64,000 nt of DNA from Phaffia rhodozyma (Eukaryota > Basidiomycota > Tremellomycetes > Cystofilobasidiales > Mrakiaceae). The notes under the pieces were generated by a model. That model was not told the origin of the DNA. It saw only the letters and a list, made by a program, of their open reading frames with translations, and made no database searches. The position numbers were made by a program, and so were the translations under genes. Position 1 is the stretch's first letter. Every line of letters starts with the position of its first letter. Shown piece after piece: positions 1 to 12,004 of the stretch. Where the stretch lies: assembly GCA_014706385.1 (NCBI GenBank), contig JACGZH010000007.1:751501-815500 (forward strand). Reading direction: 5' to 3'.

Positions 1-34
1 TTTTTTCTCTTTCCATCTCTAACCATCACAAACA

Positions 35-1685
35 ATGCTTTCTTTCAAGCAAATCTCTGTTCTCCTTTTTGGACTCATCCTGTCCTCCATCTGGCTCTTC
101 TCTTCTACTGCTGAGGCTGTCAAGGGACCCAAGATTACTCACAAGGTGCGTTCATATTATATTTCCTTTTCTTTATCCCATCTCGCTTTTCATCGTAAAC
201 ATACAAGGTGGAGTGCTTAGTTTATTTCTTTTCTTACGGCTAACACATTGGTTCATAGGTTTTCTTTGACATCGAGCATGGAGGGAAGCCTATGGGAAGG
301 ATCACTATGGGACTCTACGGAGCTACTGTCCCTAAGACTGTTGTACGTATCTGCATTCATCAAATCGATCCTATGATTATGCCCGTTGCGTAGTCATTGA
401 CGTGTCAGATGATATCGCTCGAATTGCACTTGCGTAGGAAAACTTCCGGGCCTTGGCCACTGGAGAGAAAGGTTTCGGATACAAGGGCTCTAGCTTCCAC
501 CGAGTGATCAATAACTTCATGGTAAACTATTTCCAGTAGAAGTTTGATCTGGGCCCGACACGAGCTGATAATAGCCTGGACTTGGTATTCCGATCTCAAA
601 TGAGTAGATCCAGGGAGGTGATTTCACTAAGGGTGATGGAACTGGTGGAAAGTCCATCTATGGTAACAAATTCGACGACGAGAACTTCAGTAGGTGTTCT
701 CATCCCCTTCCTTATCAAAATTACCCTAAAGCTCTTCATTTTAACGCCTGGATTACTTCGATTTACAGAGCTCAAGCACACCGGACCTGGAACGCTCTCT
801 ATGGCTAACGCTGGACGAGACACCGTAAGTCGTCCGTTTCTGTATATATCCAATGTCTTCGCTAATGTCTCGTGCTATTTCTCTGGTCTCTAATTTCGAT
901 ATCGATCTGCTTTCTACAGAATGGATCTCAGTTCTTCATCTGCACCGTCGTCACTGTTCGTTCACACGTTCCTTGTCCTTGGACGCTGCTTCCTTTTTAT
1001 GCACTTGGAGGTTTCTAACGAATAAAAATCGTCTTTTTACAGAGCTGGTTGGATGGAAGACATGTTGTCTTTGGAAAGGTCATTGAGGGTATGGACGTTG
1101 TCAAAGCTATCGAAGCCGTGCCTAAGGGCCGAGGAGATAAGCCTGTCGAGGCTGTCACCATCGCTGACTCTGGAGAAGTTAGTCCTCGTTGTTGATGCCT
1201 AGTTCTGCTTAAATATCAGCCTGACTCCTTTTGAAAATAACCTATAGATCGAGATCGAGAAGATCATTGACGAGGAGACTGGCAAAGAGGTACCTCTTCG
1301 AGAGGAGCTTTAAAGTCCCCACCTTTCGAAAACGAGAAAAAAAAAGGTCGGTTCGTACTAAATCTTCTCCTGTTCTTTGGTTTCTATCTTTTCCACCACT
1401 TGTCTCTTTATCGTTTCCATTCGACAACCCAAATCACTCGTCGGCGACGATAACGGAAATCGTAATAAATCGAAATTAAACTCACAGGACTCCTCTTCTT
1501 CCTCTGACGAAACTATCGACCTGGAATCAACTCCGGCTCCTTCGATGTCTCAAGGTCTAGGCACGCTTGGATGGGTAGCTTGCGCACTTGTCGTGCTTGG
1601 CGGAGGAGGACTTGCTGGCTGGAAGATGGGTTTGGCGGCTAGAGTTGATCAATGGAGGAAGGGACCTCTTTACAGACGGGTGTAG
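35..1685 (+). CDS. Cyclophilin B-type peptidyl-prolyl cis-trans isomerase, ER/secretory, with a possible C-terminal membrane anchor
   Basis: Peptidyl-prolyl isomerase that speeds proline isomerisation of client proteins, here in the secretory pathway. Seen: an N-terminal hydrophobic signal peptide (residues about 1-28, ending near STAEA), then the full cyclophilin fold spread over about eight exons. The catalytic landmarks are present: FHRVI with the active-site Arg, IQGGDFT, SQFFICT, and [11 protein letters not shown] with the cyclosporin-binding Trp and the His. If the reading frame runs through position 1290 it stops at 1311-1313, giving about 217 aa ending REEL, which resembles an ER-retention tail. 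If a GTACCT donor at 1290 is joined to the CAG acceptor ending at 1487, the frame stays open (phase 0). It then adds about 65 residues: an acidic-Ser linker, one hydrophobic segment ([16 protein letters not shown]) and a short basic tail, stopping at 1683-1685. The span given is the longer model. Membrane-anchored cyclophilins are known, so either form could be the real one. Confidence 0.9.
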
Positions 1686-1851
1686 AAGGAACAAAGTAGT
1701 TCTGGGCTATTCCTTCTTGAGATGATTCATGTTTTCTTCCTAACAATGGTCTCGACGACGTAGAGATTCGGGTTCATCGTTCACATGCCTAGTAGCTATC
1801 ATAGACTATTCAAGTCACACATGTATATGCACTTATCCTTCCGTTGACTGT

Positions 1852-3487
1852 TTAAGTCTCCAGGTCTTTCTTGTCCCTCCCGACACCTTCAGCAACACTC
1901 GTCTTTTTACCGAAAAAGCTACTGATTTTACTCATTCCTCTCGTATCTACTTTCTTCAACTTGCTTACTCCTTGACTGATCGGTCCTGCAGCTCTTTTCT
2001 TCTCCGCCAGAGCTTTCTCGGTTTCGTTGGCTTTATCAAGAAAGAGAGATTCAAGGTCTTCAGTTGTTGATTGAGAATTGACGGAAGGGTGAGAAGATAG
2101 ATTGGACAAGTGGATTGTGAGATGAGGGGTGGGGAAGAGTTTGAGAATGGAGGTGTAGGTTTGCGGAGAAAGATACGGTCGGAGGAGTTGAAGTGTCTGA
2201 AGAAGGCGAGCTTCTGTTTAATAAGGAGCAAAGGAGACAAGATCAAGTGAACAGACACTAGGTCAGCGATGCGCCACATGAGAAAAAAAAGAAGATGAAG
2301 GAAACAAAAAAGAAGAATTTGCTGAGTATGACGAACCTTGTCTGACGAGCTCCAGTTGATCTCTCTCCTCTTTCTGTGAATCATCCTGTCCTTGTTCTGT
2401 TAAGTCTCCTAAACCATCTCTAGCCAGACCTCGTTTAAGAGCTGGAAACCTATTGAATGTCTCTTTTACTGAAAGCCTGTTAACTTTCTTGGATAGGTAC
2501 GCTTGAAGCTTGAGAGTCGATAATCTATAGGCTTTCATCTTGGATGGCTCCAATTCTAAGTAGAAAGGCGAAACACATATAAAAATTAGCGCTCTACAAG
2601 GAGGGAAAGAAAGATGAGTAGATGAGAGGAAGATAAGATATACCCAAAACATCACAAATCTTAAGTAGATGATCCTCAATTCCTTCTAGTTCCCCAAGCC
2701 GGATCACATCCTCACACTCAATCTTTCCAGCCTCATCACTCTCTTCCCCTCTATCTGCTTGCTTCCGTTTCCCTTTAAGATCAGTTGAGGAAGGAGTAAA
2801 CGGAGGCGCAAGAAGGAACGAAGGATGGGTTGAGGCAGTACTAAAAAGTTGATCGGGAAGAAGAAATCGAGGAGGTGATGTGGTAGTCTATTTTACTTGC
2901 CAGAGTTTACAAGAACAACAAATAGGAGAAAGATCGGACGACCATCAGAGGTAGGCAGCTCAAGGATTATACCGGGAGCAGATCAAAGTGAGCTTACGGC
3001 TTCTAAAGCCGGCAGTAAGAGGAACACAGGGTCGATCGGAGTGAACAACAAGAGCTTTCCGTCTTTATGACAAATAAGCATACACATGTGAGAGCGAATC
3101 ATACCGGCAACGAATGTAAGTTAATTCTATTAGAGGGTTGCGTCTGACGAGAGGAGGAGGAAGATAGTATCAACCTTGAATAACCTCATCCTCCACGAAC
3201 CAACTTCGTTCCTTGTCTGGGCTAATCTTTTGCAGTTCAAGAATTCCTTGTTTTCCATCGCACTCCCGCCGGTAAGGCATATAAAGAGAAGGAAGGCCAG
3301 TCCTTGGGTTCGGAAGTCGCCAGAACTGATTGGAGGCAGATGTATCCTTTGCGGCACCGGATTGAATGACCCCTTGATTAACTCAGGACGCGCGTCAGTC
3401 ATGAGCTCATCGATTAAACCTGTGAGCAGAAGATGAACACGTCTCCTTACCCTGAGGAAGAACGGCCAAAGACTTTGACAAGGACAT
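1852..3487 (-). CDS. RNH202: Ribonuclease H2 subunit B (Rnh202/RNASEH2B)
   Basis: Non-catalytic subunit of the RNase H2 trimer, which removes ribonucleotides from DNA and RNA:DNA hybrids in the nucleus. The start MSLSKSLAVLPQ at 3487 is followed by an intron (donor GTAAGG) that rejoins in phase at about 3382. The next exon carries YMPYRRECDGKQGILELQKI...SWFVEDEV, matching the family's N-terminal beta domain. A further exon reads LLLFTPIDPVFLLLPALEA, the family's PIDPLFLLL signature. A later exon has LQAYLSKKVNRLS (the helical part), and the C-terminus carries KKVDTRGMSKISSFFGKK, a PCNA-interacting PIP-box (xxISSFF) like that of human RNASEH2B. It is head-to-head with the isoleucyl-tRNA synthetase gene across about 260 bp. 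The exon junctions in the middle of the gene are approximate. Confidence 0.85.
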
Positions 3488-3624
3488 GACGATCGATGCT
3501 GATGCTTTTGGAAGATCAATGAACTTTTGGACGAAACGAGATAAATGAGCGCACACACGCGACGCGTCGGAGCGTGTTACAGACAACGTGTGCGAACAAT
3601 CACAGGTGTGGGTTACAATCATAT

Positions 3625-3630
3625 CACGTG
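3625..3630. promoter_or_regulatory. CACGTG E-box in the RNH202/ILS1 shared promoter
   Basis: The palindrome sits as ATCACGTGACA about 120 bp upstream of the ILS1 start and 140 bp upstream of RNH202. This is the core site of bHLH factors of the Cbf1/Tye7 type. That it works here is inference. Confidence 0.4.
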
Positions 3631-3747
3631 ACAACGTTCAAATCGCCCTTGCCTAAAGTCGTCTCTCCTAAACGGACGGAACGATGAGTGGATTAGGGGT
3701 CTTTTTTTTCTTCTCTCCTCCTTTCTAGAAGACGTAATACAACAACC

Positions 3748-6700
3748 ATGTCGTTCCCGCCCCCAAACGGTACGTATCGAGCACTTGGTTAGACTGGTGG
3801 GAGCATCTTAGAGAGGCTCCAGTTTGGTAGCTGTTGTTGTGCCTTTCGAAACTCATCTTCTTTACTCTTCTCTTTTTCTTTGGTTTTTTCTTGTGCCCTA
3901 TGCGAAAATGATCATTCATTTGTCTGTCCGACCGGACTACATCTCGAATCATTCGTTCCTTCCTTCCGTTGATTGTACCCCTTCATCAACCTGGGTAAAA
4001 CATGTAGCGGGACCTTTCAACTTCCCTAAGGAAGAAGAAACTGTCCTTCAATTCTGGAGAGACATTGATGCTTTCCAAACTTCGCTCAAGCAGTCCGAGG
4101 GCAAGCCAAGGTTCACCTTTTTTGATGGACCGCCGTTCGCTACCGGTAAACCCCACCACGGTCACTTGCTTGCCGGTACCGTCAAGGTTCGTTACTCAAA
4201 CTTTAACTGATCAGTATCTCACACCTCAGAGAGAAGTATCCGTAGATGGCGAGGGTGGGCGGCATTTGAGATGCACGTCGGCTGAAAAATGAGCTAGTGA
4301 GAGGAAATGGAAAGAGAGTGGGGTAATGGGCGTTCAAGCCGCCTCTCGCAGATCCTGTAGTTACCTGCTGAAACCAAGAGCTGTCTCAGTGAAAAGCCCA
4401 CCGAGATGCTGAGATTGACGCTGTTTGCCTTCACCTCTTTCACAATCCAACAGGACATTATCACCCGACATGCCCATAGCACTGGACACCACGTCGAGAG
4501 ACGGTTCGGATGGGACACCCACGGTCTTCCTGTCGAACATGAGATTGACAAGAAACTCGGTATCACCGGGAAGGAGGATGTGATGAAGATGGGAATCGAG
4601 GCTTACAACAACGAGTGTCGATCTATCGTTCGTCTCTCATATCATAATGTTTGATGTACCTCGTTCGTAGAATGAGTTCATTACCGATTCAAAAGGCTAA
4701 CGAATTCTATAACTGGGTTCCGGATTTGACACTTTGGGTGGGCGGTGGATCTGACTTGCATATGGATAATTGGGCTACCATGTGCATTAGGTGATGAGAT
4801 ACTCTGGAGAGTGGAAATCGACTGTGGAGAGGATGGGCCGATGGATTGACTTCGAGAAGGGTTACAAGACACTTGATCCTACTTTCATGGAGTCTGTGTA
4901 AGTGATCTTTTTAAGCTTTCTCTTTTTGTGTTGTGATAATGCATACCAATCTTGTTGCTTCTTTGTCTTGAAACTTGTTCAGTTGGTGGGTCTTTGGCCA
5001 GCTTTTCAACAAGGACCTTGTCTATCGAGGATTGAGAGTTATGCCGTACTCCACCGGACTCCGAACGCCTCTCTCGAACTTCGAGGCTGGATCCTCCTAC
5101 AAGGATGTTAACGACCCTGCTGGTGAGAATACTGTCTCGCAACTTTTCGTCGCCTCAGTTTTCGTGCACCCTAAGCAGGTCCCCTGATTACAATCTTTCT
5201 TGTCAAATTTATATACAGTCACCGTCGCTTTCCCCTTGATTGACGATCCTTCGACATCTCTTCTCGCCTGGACGACCACACCTTGGACTTTGCCTTCCAA
5301 CTTGGCAATCTGTGTTCACCCTGAATTTACCTATCTCAAGATTCATGATGTCGAGAAGGACCGAAACTTCATTATTTTGGAGGACTTACTTAAGACGCTT
5401 TACAAAGACCCAACTGGAAAAGACAAGGCCAAATGGAAGAAGGTCGGATCGTTCCTAGGAAAGGACATGAAAGGTTGGAGATACGAGCCTCTATTTGATT
5501 ACTTCGTCGAGCAGGTTCGTCTGAGTTTCTTGGTTCTTGCGCCAGGATTGTATCATCCAGGTATTCAAGAAGTGATATTGCTAATTGCTTGTCCAATGGT
5601 TTTTTGACGTTACTCGAACAACGATCAGTTTGAAGACCGAGCTTTCCGAGTTGTTTGTGATAACTACGTTGGAAATGATGCCGGTACTGGTCTTGTTCAT
5701 CAAGCTCCAGCATTCGGAGAGGACGATAACCGAATCGCAATTGAGAACGGTATTATCACCAAGGATGAGACCCCTCCTTGCCCTATTGACGAAACGGGCA
5801 AATACACAAACCAGGTGCCTGACTTTGAGGGTGTCTACGTAAAGGTTCGTACTACTTAACTGTATTCGTATATCTTCTATCTACATCGCATCAGAAGAAA
5901 CACTCTGGGCCAGATGCGAAATGCATTAGCTAATCTTGTGTCATTAAAATTGGGTATTTCTTAGGATGCCGATAAGGAGATTATGAAGCTTCTTAAAACG
6001 CGAGGCCGGCTCATCGTGCAGGGTGTCCTCAAGCATTCCTATCCCTTCTGCCCTCGGTTCGTGTTTTGTTATGTTCTCTTTATGTTCTGTCAGGGCACAT
6101 CTCAATAATTTGACGAGATACTTACTCTTGGTTGTGTGAATATCAAATAGATCGGGAACTCCTCTGCTTTACAAGGCGATTCCTGTCTGGATGGTCAAGG
6201 TAGAGGATTACCGAGACCGATTGGTTGCCAACAACAACAAGACCCGATGGTTCGTCCATCTATCATATCACCACTATATTTATTTCTGCATCATTGTATT
6301 ACGCCCTAACATTTCATCAATCGTTACTATGTCTTTAGGGTTCCCGAATATGTTGGAGAGAACCGATTTGGAAACTGGCTCAAGAACGCTAGGGACTGGA
6401 ACATCTCGCGAAACAGATACTGGGGTACCCCAATTCCACTCTGGGTCAGCGATGACATGTCCGAGGTCGTTTGCGTCTCTTCCATTGCTCAACTCGAAGA
6501 GCTCACTGGGAAGACCGGCATCACTGAGATTCATAGACATGACATCGACGCTCTTACCATTCCTTCAAAGAAGACCCCTGGGACTGTCCTTCGACGAGTT
6601 GAGGAAGTCTTTGACTGTTGGTTCGAGTCCGGAAGTATGCCTTACGCTCAGAACCATTACCCCTTCGAGAATAAGGAGAAGCTCGAAGGTGAGGGTGGAT

Positions 6701-8286
6701 TCCCCGCAGACTTTATCTCAGAGGGAATTGACCAGACCAGAGGATGGTTCTATACCTTGCTTGTCTTGGCCACTCACCTATTCGATAAGGCGCCTTGGAA
6801 GAACGTTATCTGCTCTGGTTTGGTCCTCGCTGCTGATGGGCGCAAAATGTCCAAGAGTTTACGAAACTTTGCGGACCCTGTGGAGGTGATCAACAAATAC
6901 GGAGCTGATGCCCTTCGAATGTTTTTGGTAAACTCGCCTATTGTCCGAGGAGATAATTTGAACTTCAAGGAAGAGGGCGTTAAGCTTGTTATCTCCCGAG
7001 TCCTTCTCCCTTGGGTCAACTCGTACAACTTCTTTGCCTCGCATGTTGCTATCCTTAAGAAGACACACGGAATTGACTTCAAGTACGATCCGAACGCGAA
7101 GCTTTCGGATAACGTGATGGACCGATGGGTTCTTGCCCGGTGCCAGTCGTTGATCAAAATTGTTCACCAGGAAATGGATGCCTACAGACTATACACTGTT
7201 ATCCCTCGGTTGATCAACCTTATTGAGGAACTTACCAACAGTTACATCCGATTCAACCGAAAGCGAATGAAAGGCTCCGATGGTATTGAGGATACTCAGA
7301 CTGCGTTGAACACTTTGTTCGAGGCTCTCTTCACTCTCTGCCGAACTATGTCGTCTTTCACTCCTTTCATTACTGAGAGCTTATACCAGCGACTCAAGGT
7401 GTTCATCCCTCCTACCGAGGATACCACTCAGGATCTTCGATCCATCCACTTCCTTCCTTTCCCGGAACCCAAGGAGGCCTATGCTGATGAAGCCGTTCAG
7501 GTCGCTGTCCGACGGTTGCTCTCTGTCATCACTATCGGCCGAAAGCTGAGAGACGACAAGTCGCTAGATCTTAAGACGACCCCGCTGACCGAGCTTGTCA
7601 TCTTCCACCCAGACCCTGCCTATTTGGCCGATGTCAAGGGTCTCGAGGGCTACCTTCTTTCTGAGCTCAACATTGAGAGCGTTCGATACACTTCAAGAGA
7701 GGAGGACGTGAACGTTGTGTACAAGGCTTTGGCCGATTGGCCCGTTCTTGGTCGACGACTCCGAGGAGCTATGCCCAAGGTTAAGGCTGCCCTTAGCGCT
7801 TTGAGCTCGGACCAGGTCAAGGAGTTCAAGTCGACGGGTACGATCGAGGTCGCTGGCCAAACTCTTACCACTGGAGACATCACCGTCACTGCCTCTGTTG
7901 ACTTTACCGGTAACACCGACTTCCACGGAGGTATGGGCGACAAAGCCGAGGCTAAAGAGGATGGAGAGCTGATCGTTGTGTTGGATATCCGATCTTCTCC
8001 TGAGCTCGTTCTCAAGGGACTTTCCCGAGGATTTATTGCTTCTGTTCAACAATTGAGGAAGAAGGCCGGGCTTCAGGCTACAGATGACGTTGATGTCTTC
8101 TACCGAAATGCGAGCGAGCAGATGGCCGGTGTCATTCAAGCTAATCAGGAGGCGATCGGTAGGGAGACGAGAAGCACTGCTTTGGACTACGCTCAGAAGA
8201 GCGAGAGTGCAAAAGTGCTATTCGAAGAGGAAATTGAGATCGCGAACGAGAAGGTATTGGTGACTGTCGCGCAGAGGGTGGTATGA
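3748..8286 (+). CDS. ILS1: Isoleucyl-tRNA synthetase, cytosolic
   Basis: Class I aminoacyl-tRNA synthetase charging tRNA-Ile for cytosolic translation. The start is ATG 3748 (MSFPPPN, then an intron). Roughly nine short N-terminal exons lead into one 1.8 kb exon (from about 6457) that holds the C-terminal half. Seen: the HIGH-type motif as HHGH in [16 protein letters not shown]; a CP1 editing domain with [11 protein letters not shown] and [42 protein letters not shown]; and the KMSKS loop as [10 protein letters not shown] near 6840. An anticodon-binding helical domain and a eukaryote-type C-terminal extension follow. Total is about 1,070 aa, the size of yeast Ils1. The lack of a mitochondrial leader and the eukaryotic-type sequence argue for the cytosolic enzyme. 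TGA/TAA-containing stretches such as 4201-4452 and 4629-4794 are introns, not damage. Confidence 0.96.
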
Positions 8287-8886
8287 ACGCGGTTAGGGGA
8301 AGAGGTTTGCTCGGTTGGGTTGACGTTGCTTTCTTAATCTTCGCACTTTCTTGCGGTTCATTGTCCTCTTTGTTTTGTCTCTTTATTTCTTGTTTCTTTC
8401 GTTTTTCTTCACTCTCTGCAAAGTAGTCACCCTCCCATCTTTGTCTTTAGACTTTAAGTTTCTTTTCCTCTCCATAAAATGAACTGTTCCGCTTACTAGG
8501 TCAAGTCCAAGGTCTGTAAAGGATTCGAGGCAAGGGTCTCTCTCAAGATTACCAACGTCTTCCAGGGAGAAGTAATCTAGGTACGGTCTGATGAGCTATA
8601 GCTTAAGGATGCCATATCAGACTTAAGAGTCCTCAATCAATCAAATGTTAGAAAGAAAAGCATGATGGTCGACGTGTTCTCGTCTCCTGAATGGACGTTC
8701 GGAGGACAGTGGTCTTGTTCTCCGATAAAATCCTAGAAGTGCTCTTGAACCACGTGACTATGCACGTGATCGCCAGAGACAAGCAAAGAAAACCCTCAGA
8801 GTTCGAGCAAAAGGCCCAACACTTCCCTCCGCCTTCAGACAGATCGTCCTACCCACCTTCAATCTGGTCATGGCCTATTAAGAAAA
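8287..8886. other. Intergenic region between ILS1 and the RNA exonuclease gene
   Basis: ILS1 3' flank with T/C-rich runs, then the promoter of the exonuclease gene. No gene is supported. Two CACGTG palindromes lie at 8751-8756 and 8763-8768, about 120-135 bp before the next start codon. Confidence 0.6.
8751..8768. promoter_or_regulatory. Paired CACGTG E-boxes upstream of the REX1-like gene
   Basis: CACGTGACTATG followed by CACGTGAT: two E-box palindromes 12 bp apart (start to start), about one helical turn, about 120 bp upstream of the ATG. They probably bind a bHLH dimer; this is inferred from the motif only. Confidence 0.45.
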
Positions 8887-11591
8887 ATGCCTTCACCACC
8901 GAATTCAGCCAAACGAGCAGCTACATCCCCGTCTCCTATTGATCGAGAAGAACGTAGAAAAGACAAGAAGAGAAAGAAGCAGGAGGCCAAACTGCAGGTT
9001 GGTTTTGTTTTAGTCTCCCCTCGGCTTTGAAGGGTTTCTTTCCTCTTCAAGACCGAGTCGACAAATAATGATAATATATGCTAAACTGAATACGTTTGGT
9101 TATCTATTTGGCACAACAGATGCTCGTTCCCTCATTTCAATTCGTCGTTAATGGGTTTAGTCATGGAAGAAAGATTGGAATTGCTGTTAGTGCCTTATAT
9201 CTTGACACAATATTTGCACATCAATCATCGTGCATTCTCACAATGTCAGATTCATATTCTTCATCTTCAACCAGCATCTTAGAGATCTAGCCCTTCATAT
9301 CGTCTCAGATGCCCCTAAGCCGACATGGATTCAAGTTGAGAACAAACCATCGATTGCTTCATTAACCGTACTCTTCATTCCGGGAATCAGCCCTCAACTA
9401 CTAGGCGCTCCTGTTCAGGCTGTTACTCAGAACATGCCTTTCGCCATCCCACCAGCTCATGGAACTCACAAGAGTGGAGTTTTGACAAATTTACCAGTGG
9501 TTCAGAGGTTGTTCAGTCATGCGTGTCCGGTTAGAAGTCCGGGAGATAGGACAAAGTTGCATAGCGCGCTGGCAGCGTTTCTACAAAGTCCACTAAGCTT
9601 GAAAGATAAGGAGAAGAAGGAGAAGGACAAAGAAGCGCTGCTTAGTAGGTCTCTCTTCTTGGTAGCATTGGGCTCCACATGTTGCTTCTGAAACAACCCG
9701 GCCGTGTGGTCTACTCTTTCTAACGGGCACTTTCTTGGAATAACTTTTTTTAGGGGCTGCAACATCTCTTCCTCCAACACTACCCTCCCACTATTTGCTC
9801 ACCCGGCAAGAAATGAAAGACCACTCCTATCCAATCCCTCATTTAATTTCCTCTCCTTTAAGCGGTCCGATCGCGCTGCCCAATATGAATCCAGACGACG
9901 CAGGCGAAATCTTGAATCGATCGAGGCCTTTGCCTGTGGACTCTGGACTCGCCGTTGGGTCTGATGGCCAAAGAGTTATATACAAAGAGTACTATCCAGA
10001 TAAGGAAGGCAGGAATGCGGATGAGGATGGTTGGGTTGAGACTGGGTTTGGGGGAACGCCGTCTGAACTAGAGGACTTGAAGAAGCAAGACAAAATCCCG
10101 GTGTTGGCTTTGGACTGCGAGATGGTTCGTGTTCACTTGTTCTATTTCTTTCAATGATTGTTCCGAGAGCCTGTTCTAACGCTTTTCTCTTTGATTGGTG
10201 TGCTGGGATTTTTAGTGTATGACTCTAGAGGGTCCTCAATTGGCTCGAATCTCCATAGTTGAGTTCGAAAGTAGAAACAAGATTTATGATGAGCTTGTTA
10301 AGCCTTCGAAACCTGTAACGGATTACTTGACTCAGTTCGTATCATATTCGTTTCTCTTCGGTATCTGATCTTACAAGAAACCGTTGCCTCAAAAATTGAT
10401 CTAAACATCGCTATTCTCCAGATTTTCCGGAATTACCAAAGAAGCTCTCGACACCGCGACACTGACCTTGCCTGATATTCAAGCGCATCTCCTCCATCTC
10501 CTCGAGCGCCCGACGATCTTACTTGGACACTCGCTCGAATCCGATTTAAAGGCAATCAAATTAAGACATCCGTGGTGTATCGATACCGCTGTGATCTTTA
10601 AACATCCTAGAGGACCTCCTCTAAAGACGTCTCTTCGATGGCTGGCAAAGACGTTCCTAGGAAAGGATATCCAGAGGAGCACTGGAGGTCACGACTCTGA
10701 AGAAGACGCTAGGACGTGTTTGGAGCTTTTGCATTTGAAGCTCAAGTTCGGTACGTGCCTTCTTCCTTTCTTCCCTCCTTTATTTCACTGAACAAACACC
10801 CTCTATCATTTATCTTGTTTCAGGTCCCGCCTTCGGAGATCCAGCCGCCGAAATGGAGCCAATCTTCCAAAAAATTCAACGCACCACCAAGGCTTCTGGT
10901 GAGCCGAAACTGACGGCGTTATGTGACCGAGGAAACCCAGCTAGATACCTCACTCAAGAAACAAAAGTAACAACCTTGAAGGACTGCGCGTCAGATGACG
11001 AGGTGGTTGAGGAGTTGAGTAAAGTCGTCGGATCCCATTGGTTTTCTTTTGGCAGGTTGACATCTTTGAGCGAAGGATTGGGATGTAAGTCAAGAAGACA
11101 TAGTTTTCGGGCAAAAGTGGCTCATTCGGAGCTTTTGGCTGACGAGATTCCCTATCCGTTTCAATAAACCATCAGGGGCTCGAAAATCTCAAGCATCAGT
11201 CGCATCTACCCCCTCCCTAATCACCACTGATACTGATGCCATCAACGCCGAAGCCGACATCGCCACCACTTCTCATATCAACAGCTCTCCTGACGTGACA
11301 TCGATTCTGACGTCTCTCAACGCTCAAATCGAGAAGGTCCACAGTTCTCTTTCCTCTCGAGGAGGTCTCATCATCTTTACTGGTCATTCTGATCCCCGGA
11401 AGATGCTTGAGCTCATTGCAAAAAGGACAAAGTTCGAGAACCTACTCAAAGTACACGAAGCAGGTCCTGATAAACGAGCAACTCTTAAGTTATCAAAGGA
11501 GGATAGATGGATGGAAGAAGACGAGAGGCAGCTGGAGGTTGAGACTGCGTTAGCTAGAGAAGGCTTAGCGTTCTTCTGCGTCAAAAACTAA
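8887..11591 (+). CDS. REX1: RNA exonuclease Rex1/Rnh70 family (DEDDh 3'-5' exonuclease)
   Basis: 3'-5' exoribonuclease that trims 5S rRNA, 5.8S rRNA and tRNA precursors in the nucleus. The start MPSPPNSAKRAATS at 8887 is followed by a lysine-rich stretch that looks like a nuclear localisation signal, then the Rex1-type N-terminal region (HLRDLALHIV, PSIASLTVLFIPG). The exonuclease domain begins with VLALDCEM (first catalytic Asp and Glu). It is broken by an intron at about 10121-10215 and continues with LEGPQLARISIVEF, FSGITKEAL, GHSLESDLKAIKLRHP (catalytic Asp) and STGGHDSEEDARTCLELL (catalytic His and Asp). The full DEDDh set is therefore present. The C-terminal third (SILTSLNAQIEKVHSSL...LIIFTGHSDPRKM) is typical of fungal Rex1. 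The reading frame is spread over about eight exons and stops at 11589-11591. The exon at 9750-10120 depends on an acceptor near 9752. Confidence 0.88.
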
Positions 11592-12004
11592 GTAGCAGAA
11601 AATTGTTTTGTAGTAGTCGTAGTAGTGGGTCTTATGTTATGGGGACTTTGTTTACTCAATTGGATCGTGATGCAAAGAGATGGAAACCAGCTCATATTGC
11701 CTTTGAAGCACTGTAAACATGGGATTAAAGAAGCATCTCGGTGAAACCCTGAAGAAGAAGACCTCTACTTTTCACAGAGAAGAATATGTAAGCTTTTCTT
11801 CTACAATAGTTTCTGCACTGTGTTCTCTCCCTCTTGTTTCATCTTTGTGAGGGCAGAAGGATTCCCCCCATATATATATATATATATATATATAATCCGT
11901 GGAAAAACATCGTCATTCAATCGTCCGAGCTGTCTGTGTCTCTGTAGAATCCAATTTGTATACAGATGCGCGCGCGAGGAAAGAGCATATGGTGAATTAG
12001 CGCT
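11592..12004. other. Convergent intergenic region with a (TA)n tract
   Basis: 3' flanks of REX1 (+) and SGF11 (-). It holds a run of alternating TA at about 11871-11894 and nothing that looks coding. Confidence 0.6.
11871..11894. repeat. (TA)12 dinucleotide repeat
   Basis: Perfect alternating TA, about 24 bp, between two convergent 3' ends. Confidence 0.85.

Noticed and set aside
4201..4452. Apparent in-frame stops and frame breaks inside the isoleucyl-tRNA synthetase gene
   Set aside because: Each break is bounded by GT/AG and the protein alignment resumes exactly across it, so these are introns rather than pseudogene damage.
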